Source: a virus
Length of the DNA: 37,776 bases
Virus record (IMG/VR): IMGVR_UViG_3300033149_003820
Location: 1-37,776 of that record
Reading direction: 5' to 3' (one strand)
Shown: positions 13,778-21,554 of the stretch, piece after piece
Position numbering within the stretch: the first letter of the stretch is position 1
Layout of the letters: every line of letters begins with the position of its first letter
Position numbers and translations under genes: made by a program
Notes under the pieces: model-generated
The model's database searches: none
The model's input: only the letters and a program-made list of their open reading frames with translations
Told to the model about the DNA's origin: nothing

Positions 13778-14359
13778 ATGGAAGAGGAAACAAAAACGGA
13801 GACAGAAACGGAGACAGAAACGGAGACGGAAACTCCTAAAAAAACCAACGAGGAAGCGGAAACCTCTGAATCCGCAGACCCAGAAAAGGGTGAAAAATCA
13901 ATTGATAGGCAGCCGACTTCCGAAGAGTTCAGAGCGGTTGACGGGGCAAGAAAGCATTTTGAGGAAGAGAACAAAAAACTCAAAGACAAGATTGCCAAAC
14001 TTGAAACTGCTTCAAAATCAAATGCGGGCGACCCTATGGAAGCCGTAAGATTGGGAAAAGCTCTTGGGAAGCACAGCGAGGAGGAAATAGATATTGTTGT
14101 TACTTACGCCAAAGGAAAGTTCAACACTCTAACTCCTACTCCTGACCAAATTATCCAGTCCTCAAAGGATAAATTTGTTAAAACTGCCATCAAAGGATTG
14201 AGGGAAAAGGTTGAGAGTGAAAAAAAGACACCTGAACCTTCTTCCCCATCTCCAAATATCGGAGGCAAAACGCTTGATGATATAGAGAAGATGGACAAAA
14301 ACGAGTTTGCTAAATTAGCAGGCAAGGAATTGAGAAAGGGAAGAAGTTCGGGGATATAA
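13778..14359 (+). CDS. capsid scaffolding protein
   Basis: A 193-residue acidic, mostly disordered and helical protein. It opens with a Thr-Glu repeat (MEEETKTETETE...) encoded by 12-nt tandem repeats. A coiled coil (RKHFEEENKKLKDKIAKLE) follows, then a C-terminal helix-rich end (DDIEKMDKNEFAKLAGKEL). Position just before the major capsid gene and composition match scaffolding proteins, which template prohead assembly and are then removed. The ATG at 13778 follows aaaaatt; a TTG at 13748 is less likely. Confidence 0.75.
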   Translation: MEEETKTETETETETETETPKKTNEEAETSESADPEKGEKSIDRQPTSEEFRAVDGARKHFEEENKKLKDKIAKLETASKSNAGDPMEAVRLGKALGKHSEEEIDIVVTYAKGKFNTLTPTPDQIIQSSKDKFVKTAIKGLREKVESEKKTPEPSSPSPNIGGKTLDDIEKMDKNEFAKLAGKELRKGRSSGI

Positions 14360-14363
14360 ATAA

Positions 14364-15376
14364 ATGGCATACATAGCAGATGACAAGTTTGATGTGTTCC
14401 GTCCTAAGATAAAATTTGGGTCGTGATAAATCTTCTCTGATTGACTCGGAAGCTGAAATGCCAACGAGGCGGAAGGCGAAAGCCACCGTGAACGACTGAG
14501 TGAGAAGACACCGAAAGGTGATGCAACAGTCTGAACATACGGGAATAGAAACCGTATGAGGATAATCCGAAGCGGTTATCCCGCCCGAAAGGGTAGTAAC
14601 ATATTTGGAATTATGGATATGCGGCTAACTTTTTCAGGAACTATTCGGCTGATGTAATGAATGCGGATATAGTTCACATTCCTCATTTTGATGAATTGAA
14701 CTCTACCGTATCGGACATTGCTGTTACATCAGGTGACGTAACAGCGGTCAATTTGGGCGACACAAAGACAAATTTGACCGTTGATGCTTGGAAAGGAGCT
14801 GCGTTCTATATTTCGAAGTTTGAAAGGAGAGAGATAATGAAAAGACCGAGCATAATTGACGAATACGCAAGCTATCTTGGATACAGATGTGCAAGAAACG
14901 CTGAAATCGCAATCCTCGCCAATCTTGGGAGTTTGTCGGCAAGCGTCGGAGATAGTTCTCACGGCATTTACTCGACCAACATAGAATCGGCATTCGGAAT
15001 TTTGGAATCAAATAGTGTTCCGAAAGAAGAATGTAGAATCTTTGTTAGACCTAAGAACTACTGGCAGGACATAATGAGTATTCAGAAATACTACGATGCA
15101 TCCCAATTTGGAAGAGCAACACTTCCATTTGGAGTCCACGATATGCTTTATGGGGTAGGAATTACATTGACAAGCAATGTTCCCGATGTAGCGAATTCAG
15201 GTTTGAACAATGCTATTGTTCACCCTGGAGCTATCGCATTTGCAATGTTTGGTCCCGATTTTTCAGCCAGAACTGGCGAACATTTGAGGACAAAACTTAT
15301 TGCTGATGTAATGTATGGGGACACGATACTTCAGAAAACTTGGGGCGTTAAGCTACGAAGCACGACTGCGGTATAG
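14364..15376 (+). CDS. major capsid protein (HK97-type), split by a group I intron
   Basis: Exon 1 begins MAYIADDKFDVFRP (14364 to about 14405) and would stop soon afterwards if read through. Exon 2 (about 14609-15376) continues NYGYAANFFRNYSADVMN and includes DIVHIPHFDELNS, FYISKFERREIMKRP, ARNAEIAILANLG and a C-terminal DVMYGDTILQKTWGVKL. These match HK97-fold capsid proteins of about 270 residues. With the proposed splice sites the product is 269 aa. The exact splice positions are inferred from pairing and frame; flanking alternatives change only a few residues. It is expected to be the most abundant virion protein. Confidence 0.8.
14406..14608 (+). ncRNA. ORF-less group I self-splicing intron
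   Basis: All core helices can be placed in order. P3 is TCTTCTC (14431-14437) with GAGAAGA (14502-14508). P4 is CTCG/CGAG (14445-14448 with 14465-14468). P6 is 14469-14472 with 14486-14489, and P6a is GGC-GAAA-GCC (14475-14484). P7 is GACTG (14494-14498) with CAGTC (14527-14531), and P8 is CACC/GGTG (14509-14520). P9-type hairpins lie at 14537-14557, 14560-14581 and 14584-14593. P1 would pair exon CGTCCT with GGGTCG (14418-14423), giving a U.G at the 5' splice site. Exon AATT can form P10, and the intron ends in G. No endonuclease gene is inside. Confidence 0.85.
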
Positions 15377-15406
15377 TATTAACCATTAACCTTGTGGTGG
15401 TCGTTT

Positions 15407-15447
15407 ATCGGGTATTTACCAGACGAACAATACCCGATGGCGTCTGG
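15407..15447 (+). promoter_or_regulatory. two interleaved inverted repeats after the capsid gene
   Basis: ATCGGGTATT (15407-15416) pairs with AATACCCGAT (15429-15438). CCAGACG (15419-15425), inside that loop, pairs with CGTCTGG (15441-15447) outside it. The topology is the same as at 415-513. The structure lies between the capsid gene and the first glycan gene, so it may reduce or switch expression of the glycan module. No T tract follows. Confidence 0.65.
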
Positions 15448-15509
15448 AAGCGACTATTAGAAGCGACTACTGAAAGCGACTACTGGAAGCAATTATTGAA
15501 AGCAACTAT
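15445..15509 (+). repeat. 13-nt tandem repeat, five copies, ending in a start codon
   Basis: Five units of the form TGRAAGCRAYTAY lie at 15445-15457, 15458-15470, 15471-15483, 15484-15496 and 15497-15509. The last unit supplies the A and T of the ATG (15508-15510) of the first glycan gene. Copy number changes would alter the spacing from the upstream hairpins, not the reading frame of the gene. Confidence 0.85.
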
Positions 15510-16395
15510 GAAAAAATTAAAAATAATATATTTAGCCAACTTCAATAACAAGAACTCCAATTATGTGGAGGAGGATATTAAATCCGCTCTCGAAGAGTTA
15601 GGACACGAAGTAGTGCCAGTCCACGAAAAGGATTTCAAGAAAGTGCTTGACATAAAGGCGGATATGTTGCTTTTTCACAAAGCGGGAATTGGCAGATACA
15701 TAAGTTTAGAAGATTGGATATTTATGCTGAACCATATCACCTGTAAGAAAGTGATGTGGTATTTCGACCCTATTTACCTTTTCGGCAAAAGGGAAATGGA
15801 GATAGAAACTATCGCCGAATACATAGATTACGGGTTCTTGGTAGATGACACTTGGAGAAGAAGGCACAAATACAAAAACCTTTATTCTCTTAAAGAGGGA
15901 ATAGGAACAATTTACAAGGGAAAAGTGAGAGAGGAGTTCAAATGCGACATTGCTTTTATGGGAAACATTTACGGCAAGAGAGAGGAATTTGTCGGAATAC
16001 TTAAAAGGAAATACGGGGACAAGTTCAAGGTGTTTGACAATGTGTTCAGGCAGGATTTGGCTGACGCCTGCGTATCGGCAAAAATAGTGGTAGCGCCGGA
16101 TTTTCCAACTGACGAGTTCTACTGGTCTTCAAGATTTTACCTTACGCTTGGGCTGGGCGGATTTCTTGTCCACCCAGACGTTTACGGGTTGAGGGAGGAA
16201 TTTGAGGAAGGAAAGCATTTTGCCGGATACAAGGGATTAGAGGAGCTTGTTATGACGATTGATTACTTTTTAGAAAACGAAAAAGAAAGAAAGGCGATAC
16301 AGGAACAAGGTCAAAAAAGATGCCTTAAAATCGGAACATTTAAAAACAGGTTAAAGGAAATGCTTAAAATTATATATGAAACTCCAACATCTTAG
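15508..16395 (+). CDS. CgeB-like GT-B glycosyltransferase
   Basis: A 295-residue protein with a Rossmann-like N-terminus (KLKIIYLANFNNKNSNYVEE) and a C-terminal donor-binding region (SSRFYLTLGLGGFLVHPD, then LREEFEEGKHFAGYKGLEELVMTIDYFL). The latter is typical of CgeB/Glyco_trans_1_2 proteins, which transfer a sugar from a nucleotide donor to glycan or protein. The ATG at 15508 is preferred because residues before it derive from the 13-nt repeat. It opens the glycan module and overlaps the next gene by 20 nt. Donor and acceptor are unknown. Confidence 0.75.
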   Translation: MKKLKIIYLANFNNKNSNYVEEDIKSALEELGHEVVPVHEKDFKKVLDIKADMLLFHKAGIGRYISLEDWIFMLNHITCKKVMWYFDPIYLFGKREMEIETIAEYIDYGFLVDDTWRRRHKYKNLYSLKEGIGTIYKGKVREEFKCDIAFMGNIYGKREEFVGILKRKYGDKFKVFDNVFRQDLADACVSAKIVVAPDFPTDEFYWSSRFYLTLGLGGFLVHPDVYGLREEFEEGKHFAGYKGLEELVMTIDYFLENEKERKAIQEQGQKRCLKIGTFKNRLKEMLKIIYETPTS

Positions 16396-16651
16396 AGGTT
16401 TAGACCAAGATTTAAAAAGGGGCTTGAAATACAACAGAAGGCACGGGGGAGTGAGCGATGTATTGAGGAGAACAATGAGAAGACCATCTAAATCAGGGTG
16501 GAGAATGAATGCTATAAGTTCGATAGACAACGGAATGGGAAAATGCGACAATTGCGGGAACGATGCAGAGTTCAGAAGTATTGTTAACGGAGAAATAGAA
16601 TACCAGTTATGCAGGAATTGTTTCGCTAAAAGAAATAAAAAAAAGAAATAA
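16376..16651 (+). CDS. small basic zinc-binding protein
   Basis: A 91-residue protein with C57-x2-C60 and C79-x2-C82 flanking a short beta hairpin (FRSIVNGEIEYQL), a small zinc ribbon. The N-terminal half is Arg-rich. Its place between glycosyltransferase and methyltransferase does not explain its role. It could be a regulatory or nucleic-acid-binding protein carried with the module. Confidence 0.55.
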   Translation: MKLQHLRGLDQDLKRGLKYNRRHGGVSDVLRRTMRRPSKSGWRMNAISSIDNGMGKCDNCGNDAEFRSIVNGEIEYQLCRNCFAKRNKKKK

Positions 16652-16656
16652 AAAAA

Positions 16657-17256
16657 GTGTTCAACGCAAAAAATTACGATAAAATATATCCCGACAGAAA
16701 AAAAGAGATTGACTTTCTTTTAGAACATCTTGAAGGGAAAAAAGTTATTGATATAGGAGGAGGAACAGGAAAAATAGCGGAGGAACTCAATAAAAAAGGA
16801 TTTGAGTGCTGGAATGTTGAACCGCAAATCGAAATGGCTGAAATATCGAGAAGTCGTGGAGTGAAGACAATTTGGGAAAGCGGTGAAAACTTCAAAACAG
16901 GAATTATATTTGACAATGCGATAATGATGTTCAATGTGTTCAACTTCTTGGACAATCCGCATAAAGTATTGGAAAACATATCTGGGATATTGAGCGGAAA
17001 GCTTATATTTACCTATTGTAATTACGAGGTAAGAAAAAAGGGCTGGGAATTTAACTGGAAACTGAAAAGATTGTCAAGAAAAAGGTGGAACGGGGACGAA
17101 GTCAAAATAGATTTCTGGTTTCCGTTTTTCCACGAAAGGCACATAATGAGAGTTTATCCGCATAAAGTTATTGAAAAAATGCTTTACAGGAACGATTTTA
17201 AGATAATTGACAGGTTCAGGACAAAATACGAAACAATAATAATAGCGGAAATATGA
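16657..17256 (+). CDS. class I SAM-dependent methyltransferase
   Basis: A 199-residue protein starting at GTG. Motif I VIDIGGGTGKI (30-40) binds S-adenosylmethionine, with an acidic residue after strand 2 (NVEPQ) and the motif IV-like region (DNAIMMFNVFNFLDNP). The fold is that of Methyltransf_11/23. In this setting it probably methylates a sugar hydroxyl or amine, but the substrate cannot be read from sequence. Its stop overlaps the next start (ATGA). Confidence 0.75.
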   Translation: MFNAKNYDKIYPDRKKEIDFLLEHLEGKKVIDIGGGTGKIAEELNKKGFECWNVEPQIEMAEISRSRGVKTIWESGENFKTGIIFDNAIMMFNVFNFLDNPHKVLENISGILSGKLIFTYCNYEVRKKGWEFNWKLKRLSRKRWNGDEVKIDFWFPFFHERHIMRVYPHKVIEKMLYRNDFKIIDRFRTKYETIIIAEI

Positions 17257-18173
17257 GAATATCGTATGTAGGCGGAACACACAATTATATGGATTACTTC
17301 ATATTGGAGTTAAGAAAGCTCCGACACGAAGTATTGGTGAACGATTGCGATAAGGACTGCGATGTAATCCTGTGCGAAAACAGAAATCAATGGAGGACAG
17401 CGAGGTATTTCAGGACAAAATATCCCGACATCCCCTTAATCTGCTGGAACTGGGACTGGTATGATTATTTGAAAGATGAAAATGGAAAGTTCAGGTCAAC
17501 TGGAATGTTTGGCGAAGCGAATAATTATATTGAATTTAACAAATTGATAAAAGAAAGTTTGGAATTATGGAGCGTATCTCCCGAAACAGGAGAGAATTGC
17601 GAGAAAGATTTGGGAGTTAAGAGCAAGTTCTTTTACAAATACTTTTGTCTTCCTTGGGAATGGGAAGGCGAAAAAAAAGATTGGGGTTATATCTTGCAAT
17701 CGTCAAGGGACGACCCGAATAAGAGATTTGACTGGTATGAAAAATGTGCCGAGGAACTTGGAATACCATACAAATCAACCCACCCGCCTGGCTCTGCTGT
17801 CGCAGGAACTATGGGGAATACGAGAGAGGACTACATCAGGACAATGAAAAACTGCCGATTTAATGTATTGGCTTCAAGAGAAGAATCTGGTGGCGGAACA
17901 TCAACCATAGAGGCGTCATACTGCCACAAACCAGTATTGGTATCCGACAATGGCGGAGCGAAGTTCTTTTGGGAAGACGATATTTGGTATTTTAAGAAAG
18001 ACGATTACGGCGACTTTAAGAGAATGATGAAATGGCTGTGGGAGAATTACGACAGCAAAGAAGTGAAAGAAAAAACAGAAAGGGCATACCAAAGAGTGTG
18101 CAGAATGTTTTTCCCCGAACATTTTGCCAAACGAATTAGCGATAGGTTGGAAATATGCTTAAACAAGAAATAA
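17253..18173 (+). CDS. GT4-like glycosyltransferase (paralogue 1)
   Basis: A 306-residue GT-B enzyme. The N-terminal acceptor domain has WNWDWYDY. The C-terminal domain has LPWEWEGEKKDWGYILQSSR, DPNKRFDWYEKCAEELG and the donor-site segment SREESGGGTSTIEASYCHKP (about residues 209-228), similar to the EX7E region of GT4 enzymes. It is clearly paralogous to the enzyme at 18562-19422 and separated from it by a GNAT gene. They probably arose by duplication and add successive sugars. Confidence 0.75.
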   Translation: MRISYVGGTHNYMDYFILELRKLRHEVLVNDCDKDCDVILCENRNQWRTARYFRTKYPDIPLICWNWDWYDYLKDENGKFRSTGMFGEANNYIEFNKLIKESLELWSVSPETGENCEKDLGVKSKFFYKYFCLPWEWEGEKKDWGYILQSSRDDPNKRFDWYEKCAEELGIPYKSTHPPGSAVAGTMGNTREDYIRTMKNCRFNVLASREESGGGTSTIEASYCHKPVLVSDNGGAKFFWEDDIWYFKKDDYGDFKRMMKWLWENYDSKEVKEKTERAYQRVCRMFFPEHFAKRISDRLEICLNKK

Positions 18174-18565
18174 AAGAGTTTTTCAAGGCGATAAAGGGGG
18201 ACAGGTTCTTTCACCCGTTTCCTTTTACAGATGAAACGATAGACATCATTTTGTCGGCAAAGAAAGACATCTACCGCTTTATCAAAGAAGGGGAGAAAAT
18301 AAACGGGGAGAAAATAATCGGTATGTTTATGTTAAGGGGCTGGGACGAGGGATACGAGATACCTTCGTTTGGAATGGTAGTCCACCCAGAATACAGGGGA
18401 AAAGGTCTGGGAACATTTATGCTGAGGCAGGCAGTAAGTTTATGTAGGAAAATGGAATGTAAAAAAATTAGATTGACGGCTGACAAAGATAATAAGGTTG
18501 GGATTTATATGTATAAAAGAGAAGGGTTCAAGTTCAATAAAAATGTGGCTTTCAAAAACTTATGA
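18155..18565 (+). CDS. GNAT-family acetyltransferase
   Basis: A 136-residue protein with the acetyl-CoA-binding motif VHPEYRGKGLGTFML (76-90; R81-G-K-G-L-G86) and the later segment KVGIYMYKREGFKFNKNV. It transfers an acyl group from acyl-CoA to an amine. In a cluster making an amino sugar (perosamine) the natural guess is N-acetylation of the 4-amino group, but this is inference. It overlaps the preceding gene by 19 nt and the next by 4 nt. Confidence 0.75.
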   Translation: MLKQEIKEFFKAIKGDRFFHPFPFTDETIDIILSAKKDIYRFIKEGEKINGEKIIGMFMLRGWDEGYEIPSFGMVVHPEYRGKGLGTFMLRQAVSLCRKMECKKIRLTADKDNKVGIYMYKREGFKFNKNVAFKNL

Positions 18566-19422
18566 AGAATAATTTTAAGATAGCATTTATTACGCCCGAA
18601 AATGATTGGAGTATCAATCTCATACCAGAGTTAATAAAATTAAGGCACGAAGTATTGTTAAACAGGTGCGAGCCAGATTGCGATGTCATATTCGCCATAG
18701 AAAGGACATTGTCGGAGTTTACTATGAGATTACACAGGAAATATCCGCATATTCCGTTAGTTGTAAACAACTGGGACTGGTATGATTATGTGCCGAAAGA
18801 TAAGGGAACTTATCCTATATTTATTCAACTGCTGAAAGAAGCGAAAGATGTCTGGTCGGGCGATATGGATACAGCTGAAAGAACTAAAAAAGCGATAGGG
18901 ATTAAGAGCGAATTTCCCCTCTACATATTCATAATGCCGTGGGAGTGGAAGGGCGAGAAAAAGGACTACGGATATATTATGTTCGGTTCAAGGCGAGACC
19001 CGAATAAGAGATTTGACTGGTTTATGAAAGCGTCAGAGGAGTTGGGGATACCATACAAAGCGTATCACCCAGAAGATAACGACAGGCAGGATTACATCAA
19101 CACCCTTAAAAATTGCTCGTTCTATGTTTCCGCCAGCAGAGAAGAAGGAGTGTGTATTCCGGTAGCAGAGGCAAGTTATTGTAAGAAAGCGTTTTTATCG
19201 CCAGACAACAAAGGTTGCCGTGAAATGTGGGGGAATAACACAACCTATTACAAGACAGACGATTACGAGGATTTCAAGGCAAAGATAAAATACCTGTGGG
19301 AAAACTACAAAGGCAAGAAAATACAGGGAAGAATAGAGAAGTGCTACAAAATTGTAGAGGACAGGTTTCTGCCAGACAAAATGGCGGAAAGGGTAATAAG
19401 AAGATTAGAAAAAATTTTATGA
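18562..19422 (+). CDS. GT4-like glycosyltransferase (paralogue 2)
   Basis: A 286-residue paralogue of the enzyme at 17253. It shares NWDWYDY, MPWEWKGEKKDYGYIM, DPNKRFDW and the start of each domain. The donor motif is a clean EX7E (REEGVCIPVAEASYC, about residues 193-207). The differing acceptor domains suggest different positions in one glycan. It is joined by ATGA overlaps to the GNAT and LicD genes. Confidence 0.75.
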   Translation: MKNNFKIAFITPENDWSINLIPELIKLRHEVLLNRCEPDCDVIFAIERTLSEFTMRLHRKYPHIPLVVNNWDWYDYVPKDKGTYPIFIQLLKEAKDVWSGDMDTAERTKKAIGIKSEFPLYIFIMPWEWKGEKKDYGYIMFGSRRDPNKRFDWFMKASEELGIPYKAYHPEDNDRQDYINTLKNCSFYVSASREEGVCIPVAEASYCKKAFLSPDNKGCREMWGNNTTYYKTDDYEDFKAKIKYLWENYKGKKIQGRIEKCYKIVEDRFLPDKMAERVIRRLEKIL

Positions 19423-19979
19423 CATTGAAAAACAGATGGAAGTTTCTTTTAGAAGTAAAATCGGTTCTGGATAAGGCGGAAATACCTTTCTGGATAGATT
19501 TCGGGACACTGCTTGGATTTTACAGGCAGGGGGATTTTCTTGAAACAGACCCAGACATAGATTTGGGGATTAAGAGAAAATATCAGGATAAGGTAATAGA
19601 GATAGCGCCGGAACTTTCAAAAATAGGAAAAGTGATAACAAGGGTTGATATAGGAAACGGGCGGTATTTAGCTGGATACAAGATTTACAGGGACGACCTC
19701 TGGATTGACATTGCTTTTTTCTGGGAGTGCGAGGGAAAGTATATTCTGCCAATATCCCAATGGGAAAAGGTGATGGTGTTCAAAAAGGAATACTACGATA
19801 ACTTGACAGATTTGGAAATAAAGGGGGTAAAGTTCAAAATGCCAGAAAAGATAGAGGAGTATCTTATTCTACATTACGGGGAGGACTGGCGGAGACCATT
19901 CAAAAAAGGGGAAGAATACGATTTACACAAATGTCCAAATGTCGAGTCAAATAAAAAATATAAAAAATATCTAATATGA
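19419..19979 (+). CDS. LicD-family phospho(phosphono)transferase
   Basis: A 186-residue protein with the LicD/nucleotidyltransferase-fold signature FWIDFGTLLGFYR (24-36) and metal-binding DPDIDLGI (44-51). LicD enzymes transfer phosphocholine from CDP-choline to glycans. Here the neighbours make a CMP-activated phosphonate, so the likely reaction is transfer of the phosphonate headgroup to a sugar of the glycan. The ATG at 19419 overlaps the previous stop (ATGA). At 186 residues it is near the short end for the family, but the core is complete. Confidence 0.8.
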   Translation: MTLKNRWKFLLEVKSVLDKAEIPFWIDFGTLLGFYRQGDFLETDPDIDLGIKRKYQDKVIEIAPELSKIGKVITRVDIGNGRYLAGYKIYRDDLWIDIAFFWECEGKYILPISQWEKVMVFKKEYYDNLTDLEIKGVKFKMPEKIEEYLILHYGEDWRRPFKKGEEYDLHKCPNVESNKKYKKYLI

Positions 19980-20461
19980 AGATTTTTACAAATAAGATAA
20001 ACAAAAAAAATATAGACAAGTTTGTTATTGTGATAGGTGGCGGTGCGATTATGGATAAGGCGAAAATATACGCCAAGAAGCACAAGAAGTATTGTATAGC
20101 GATTCCGACAACTGGCTGTGGTGCGTCTGAAACAACCCACGCTGTCGTCTGGGGAAAGAAAAAGAAAAATGTAAAGACGGACAAGCCGTTGACAATAATC
20201 CCGCCATTTAAAATTAAATTATCAAAAAAAGACAGAAGGAACACCTGCCTTGATATGATAGGACACTTGGTTGATTACCTGAATGTCTGCTCGGACAACG
20301 AAGTGGTTGAAGCTGGTATATTTATGGGGAAACTTATAGAGAAGCACCCAACAAATCTTACTCACCCTGCTTCATATCCCTTGACATTAAAGGGTATGCC
20401 TCACGGGGAGGCGGTCGGAAAAGTATTATGCGATTCAATTAAAAAAGCGTTTAAGATATGA
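19976..20461 (+). CDS. miniature iron-containing alcohol dehydrogenase (phosphonoacetaldehyde reductase-like)
   Basis: A 161-residue protein, less than half the usual ~380 residues of the family, yet with the key parts kept. The dinucleotide site is GGGAIMDKAK (21-30), and PTTGCGASETTHAV (44-57) follows. Metal ligands can be placed at D93 and H97 (CLDMIGHLVD), H130 (LTHPASYPLT) and H143 (GMPHGEAVG). The ASYPLT..G.PHG segment resembles phosphonoacetaldehyde reductases (PhpC-type). Adjacent PEP mutase and decarboxylase make reduction of phosphonoacetaldehyde to 2-hydroxyethylphosphonate the likely reaction. Loss of helical segments could affect stability. Confidence 0.65.
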   Translation: MKIFTNKINKKNIDKFVIVIGGGAIMDKAKIYAKKHKKYCIAIPTTGCGASETTHAVVWGKKKKNVKTDKPLTIIPPFKIKLSKKDRRNTCLDMIGHLVDYLNVCSDNEVVEAGIFMGKLIEKHPTNLTHPASYPLTLKGMPHGEAVGKVLCDSIKKAFKI

Positions 20462-21204
20462 GGGTCATAGAGGTTCATTCAGGATTAAGTGCGTTGTTGG
20501 CTGACAAATCAGATTATACGGGGGTATGGGTCAGCTCGCTTACCCACGCCGCTATTCACGGGCTTCCAGACAATGAATTAGTGCCGTTGAAAGAGAGAGT
20601 TGATTTCGTGGCAGAAGTCAGGCACATCACAAAAAAGCCGATAATAGTTGATATAGACACAGGCGAAAGTATTGAACATCTGCCTTATCTGATAAGGTGG
20701 TTCTCCGAAGCGGGTGCTTATGCCGTGATAATGGAGGACAAAAAATATCCCAAACAGAACTCCCTTTTAGAGAACGCAAAACAGCAGTTGGAAGATGTTG
20801 ATGTATTCTGCGACAAGATAAGGGTAGCCAAAACAAGTTGCGGGAAAATGAAAGTATTTGCCAGATTGGAGAGCTTGATAGCCAAAAGGTCGAAATACGA
20901 GGCGATTTTAAGGGCGGAGGCGTATATTGAAGCTGGGGCTGACGGAATAATGGTTCATTCAAAACAAAAAGTGGACAGCACGGAAGTTATGGAAGTGGCT
21001 GATGAGTTAAGAAAGAGATATCCAAAACTGACGCTGATAGCAGTGCCGACAACATACAAACTGCCAGAGAAACACCCGTTTGATATTGTGATTACGGCAA
21101 ATCACCTTTTAAGAGCAAGTTTAACGGCAATGAAAAAGTTTCTTGCGGGGGAAGAAGTAGAATTGGCTTCCGTTCAGGAAATCTTTGACATCTGCGGACA
21201 TTGA
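20458..21204 (+). CDS. pepM: phosphoenolpyruvate mutase (PEP phosphonomutase)
   Basis: A 248-residue TIM-barrel enzyme of the isocitrate lyase superfamily. It has VDIDTG (64-69) for metal and substrate binding and the exact mutase signature EDKKYPKQNS (E93-D94-K95-x5-N101-S102), which separates PEP mutases from lyases. ARLESLIA and AYIEAGADGIMVHSK also match. It converts PEP to phosphonopyruvate, the step that makes the C-P bond. The equilibrium favours PEP, so a decarboxylase must follow; it does, immediately downstream. Overlaps on both sides are 1-4 nt. Confidence 0.92.
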   Translation: MRVIEVHSGLSALLADKSDYTGVWVSSLTHAAIHGLPDNELVPLKERVDFVAEVRHITKKPIIVDIDTGESIEHLPYLIRWFSEAGAYAVIMEDKKYPKQNSLLENAKQQLEDVDVFCDKIRVAKTSCGKMKVFARLESLIAKRSKYEAILRAEAYIEAGADGIMVHSKQKVDSTEVMEVADELRKRYPKLTLIAVPTTYKLPEKHPFDIVITANHLLRASLTAMKKFLAGEEVELASVQEIFDICGH

Positions 21205-21554
21205 TGATTACAGGCATACCAGATAAAGTTTTAATAAAATGGCTCGGCAAGAAAGATTACATAAAACCAGCTGACGAGGGCGAGGCAATAGGAATAGCAG
21301 GTGGTTATTACTTAGCCACGGGAAAACGGGCAAAAGTATTTATGAGTGCCGACGGGTTCTGTAATGCCTTGAACCCATTGACTTCGTGGGTGATACCAGA
21401 AAAGATAAAAATGAACTTGGTAATAAGCACGGGCAGGAAAGAGCCACAGCACAGGGAAATGACAAGAATGCTGAAATCGTTGATAAAACTTCTAAAATAT
21501 GACCTAAAATATGACCCAAAAAGAATATCTTTTAAGATTATCACGAAAAAATAA
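21204..21554 (+). CDS. phosphonopyruvate decarboxylase, N-terminal (PYR) subunit
   Basis: A 116-residue protein with the PYR domain of phosphonopyruvate/sulfopyruvate decarboxylases: GIPDKVLIKWL, then ADEGEAIGIAGGYYLATGK with the Glu that activates thiamine diphosphate, NALNPLTSWVIP, and GRKEPQHREMT. In most phosphonate producers (Ppd, Fom2) this is fused to the TPP-binding domain; a separate alpha subunit is known in archaeal sulfopyruvate decarboxylase (ComD). It would pair with the next gene product to make phosphonoacetaldehyde. The ATG at 21204 shares a base with the previous stop. Confidence 0.82.
   Translation: MITGIPDKVLIKWLGKKDYIKPADEGEAIGIAGGYYLATGKRAKVFMSADGFCNALNPLTSWVIPEKIKMNLVISTGRKEPQHREMTRMLKSLIKLLKYDLKYDPKRISFKIITKK

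Noticed and set aside
14364-14656. Capsid gene looked like a pseudogene: early stop and a gap before the long frame
   Set aside because: The gap folds into a complete group I intron core, and the exon-1 and exon-2 products join to a normal capsid N-terminus.
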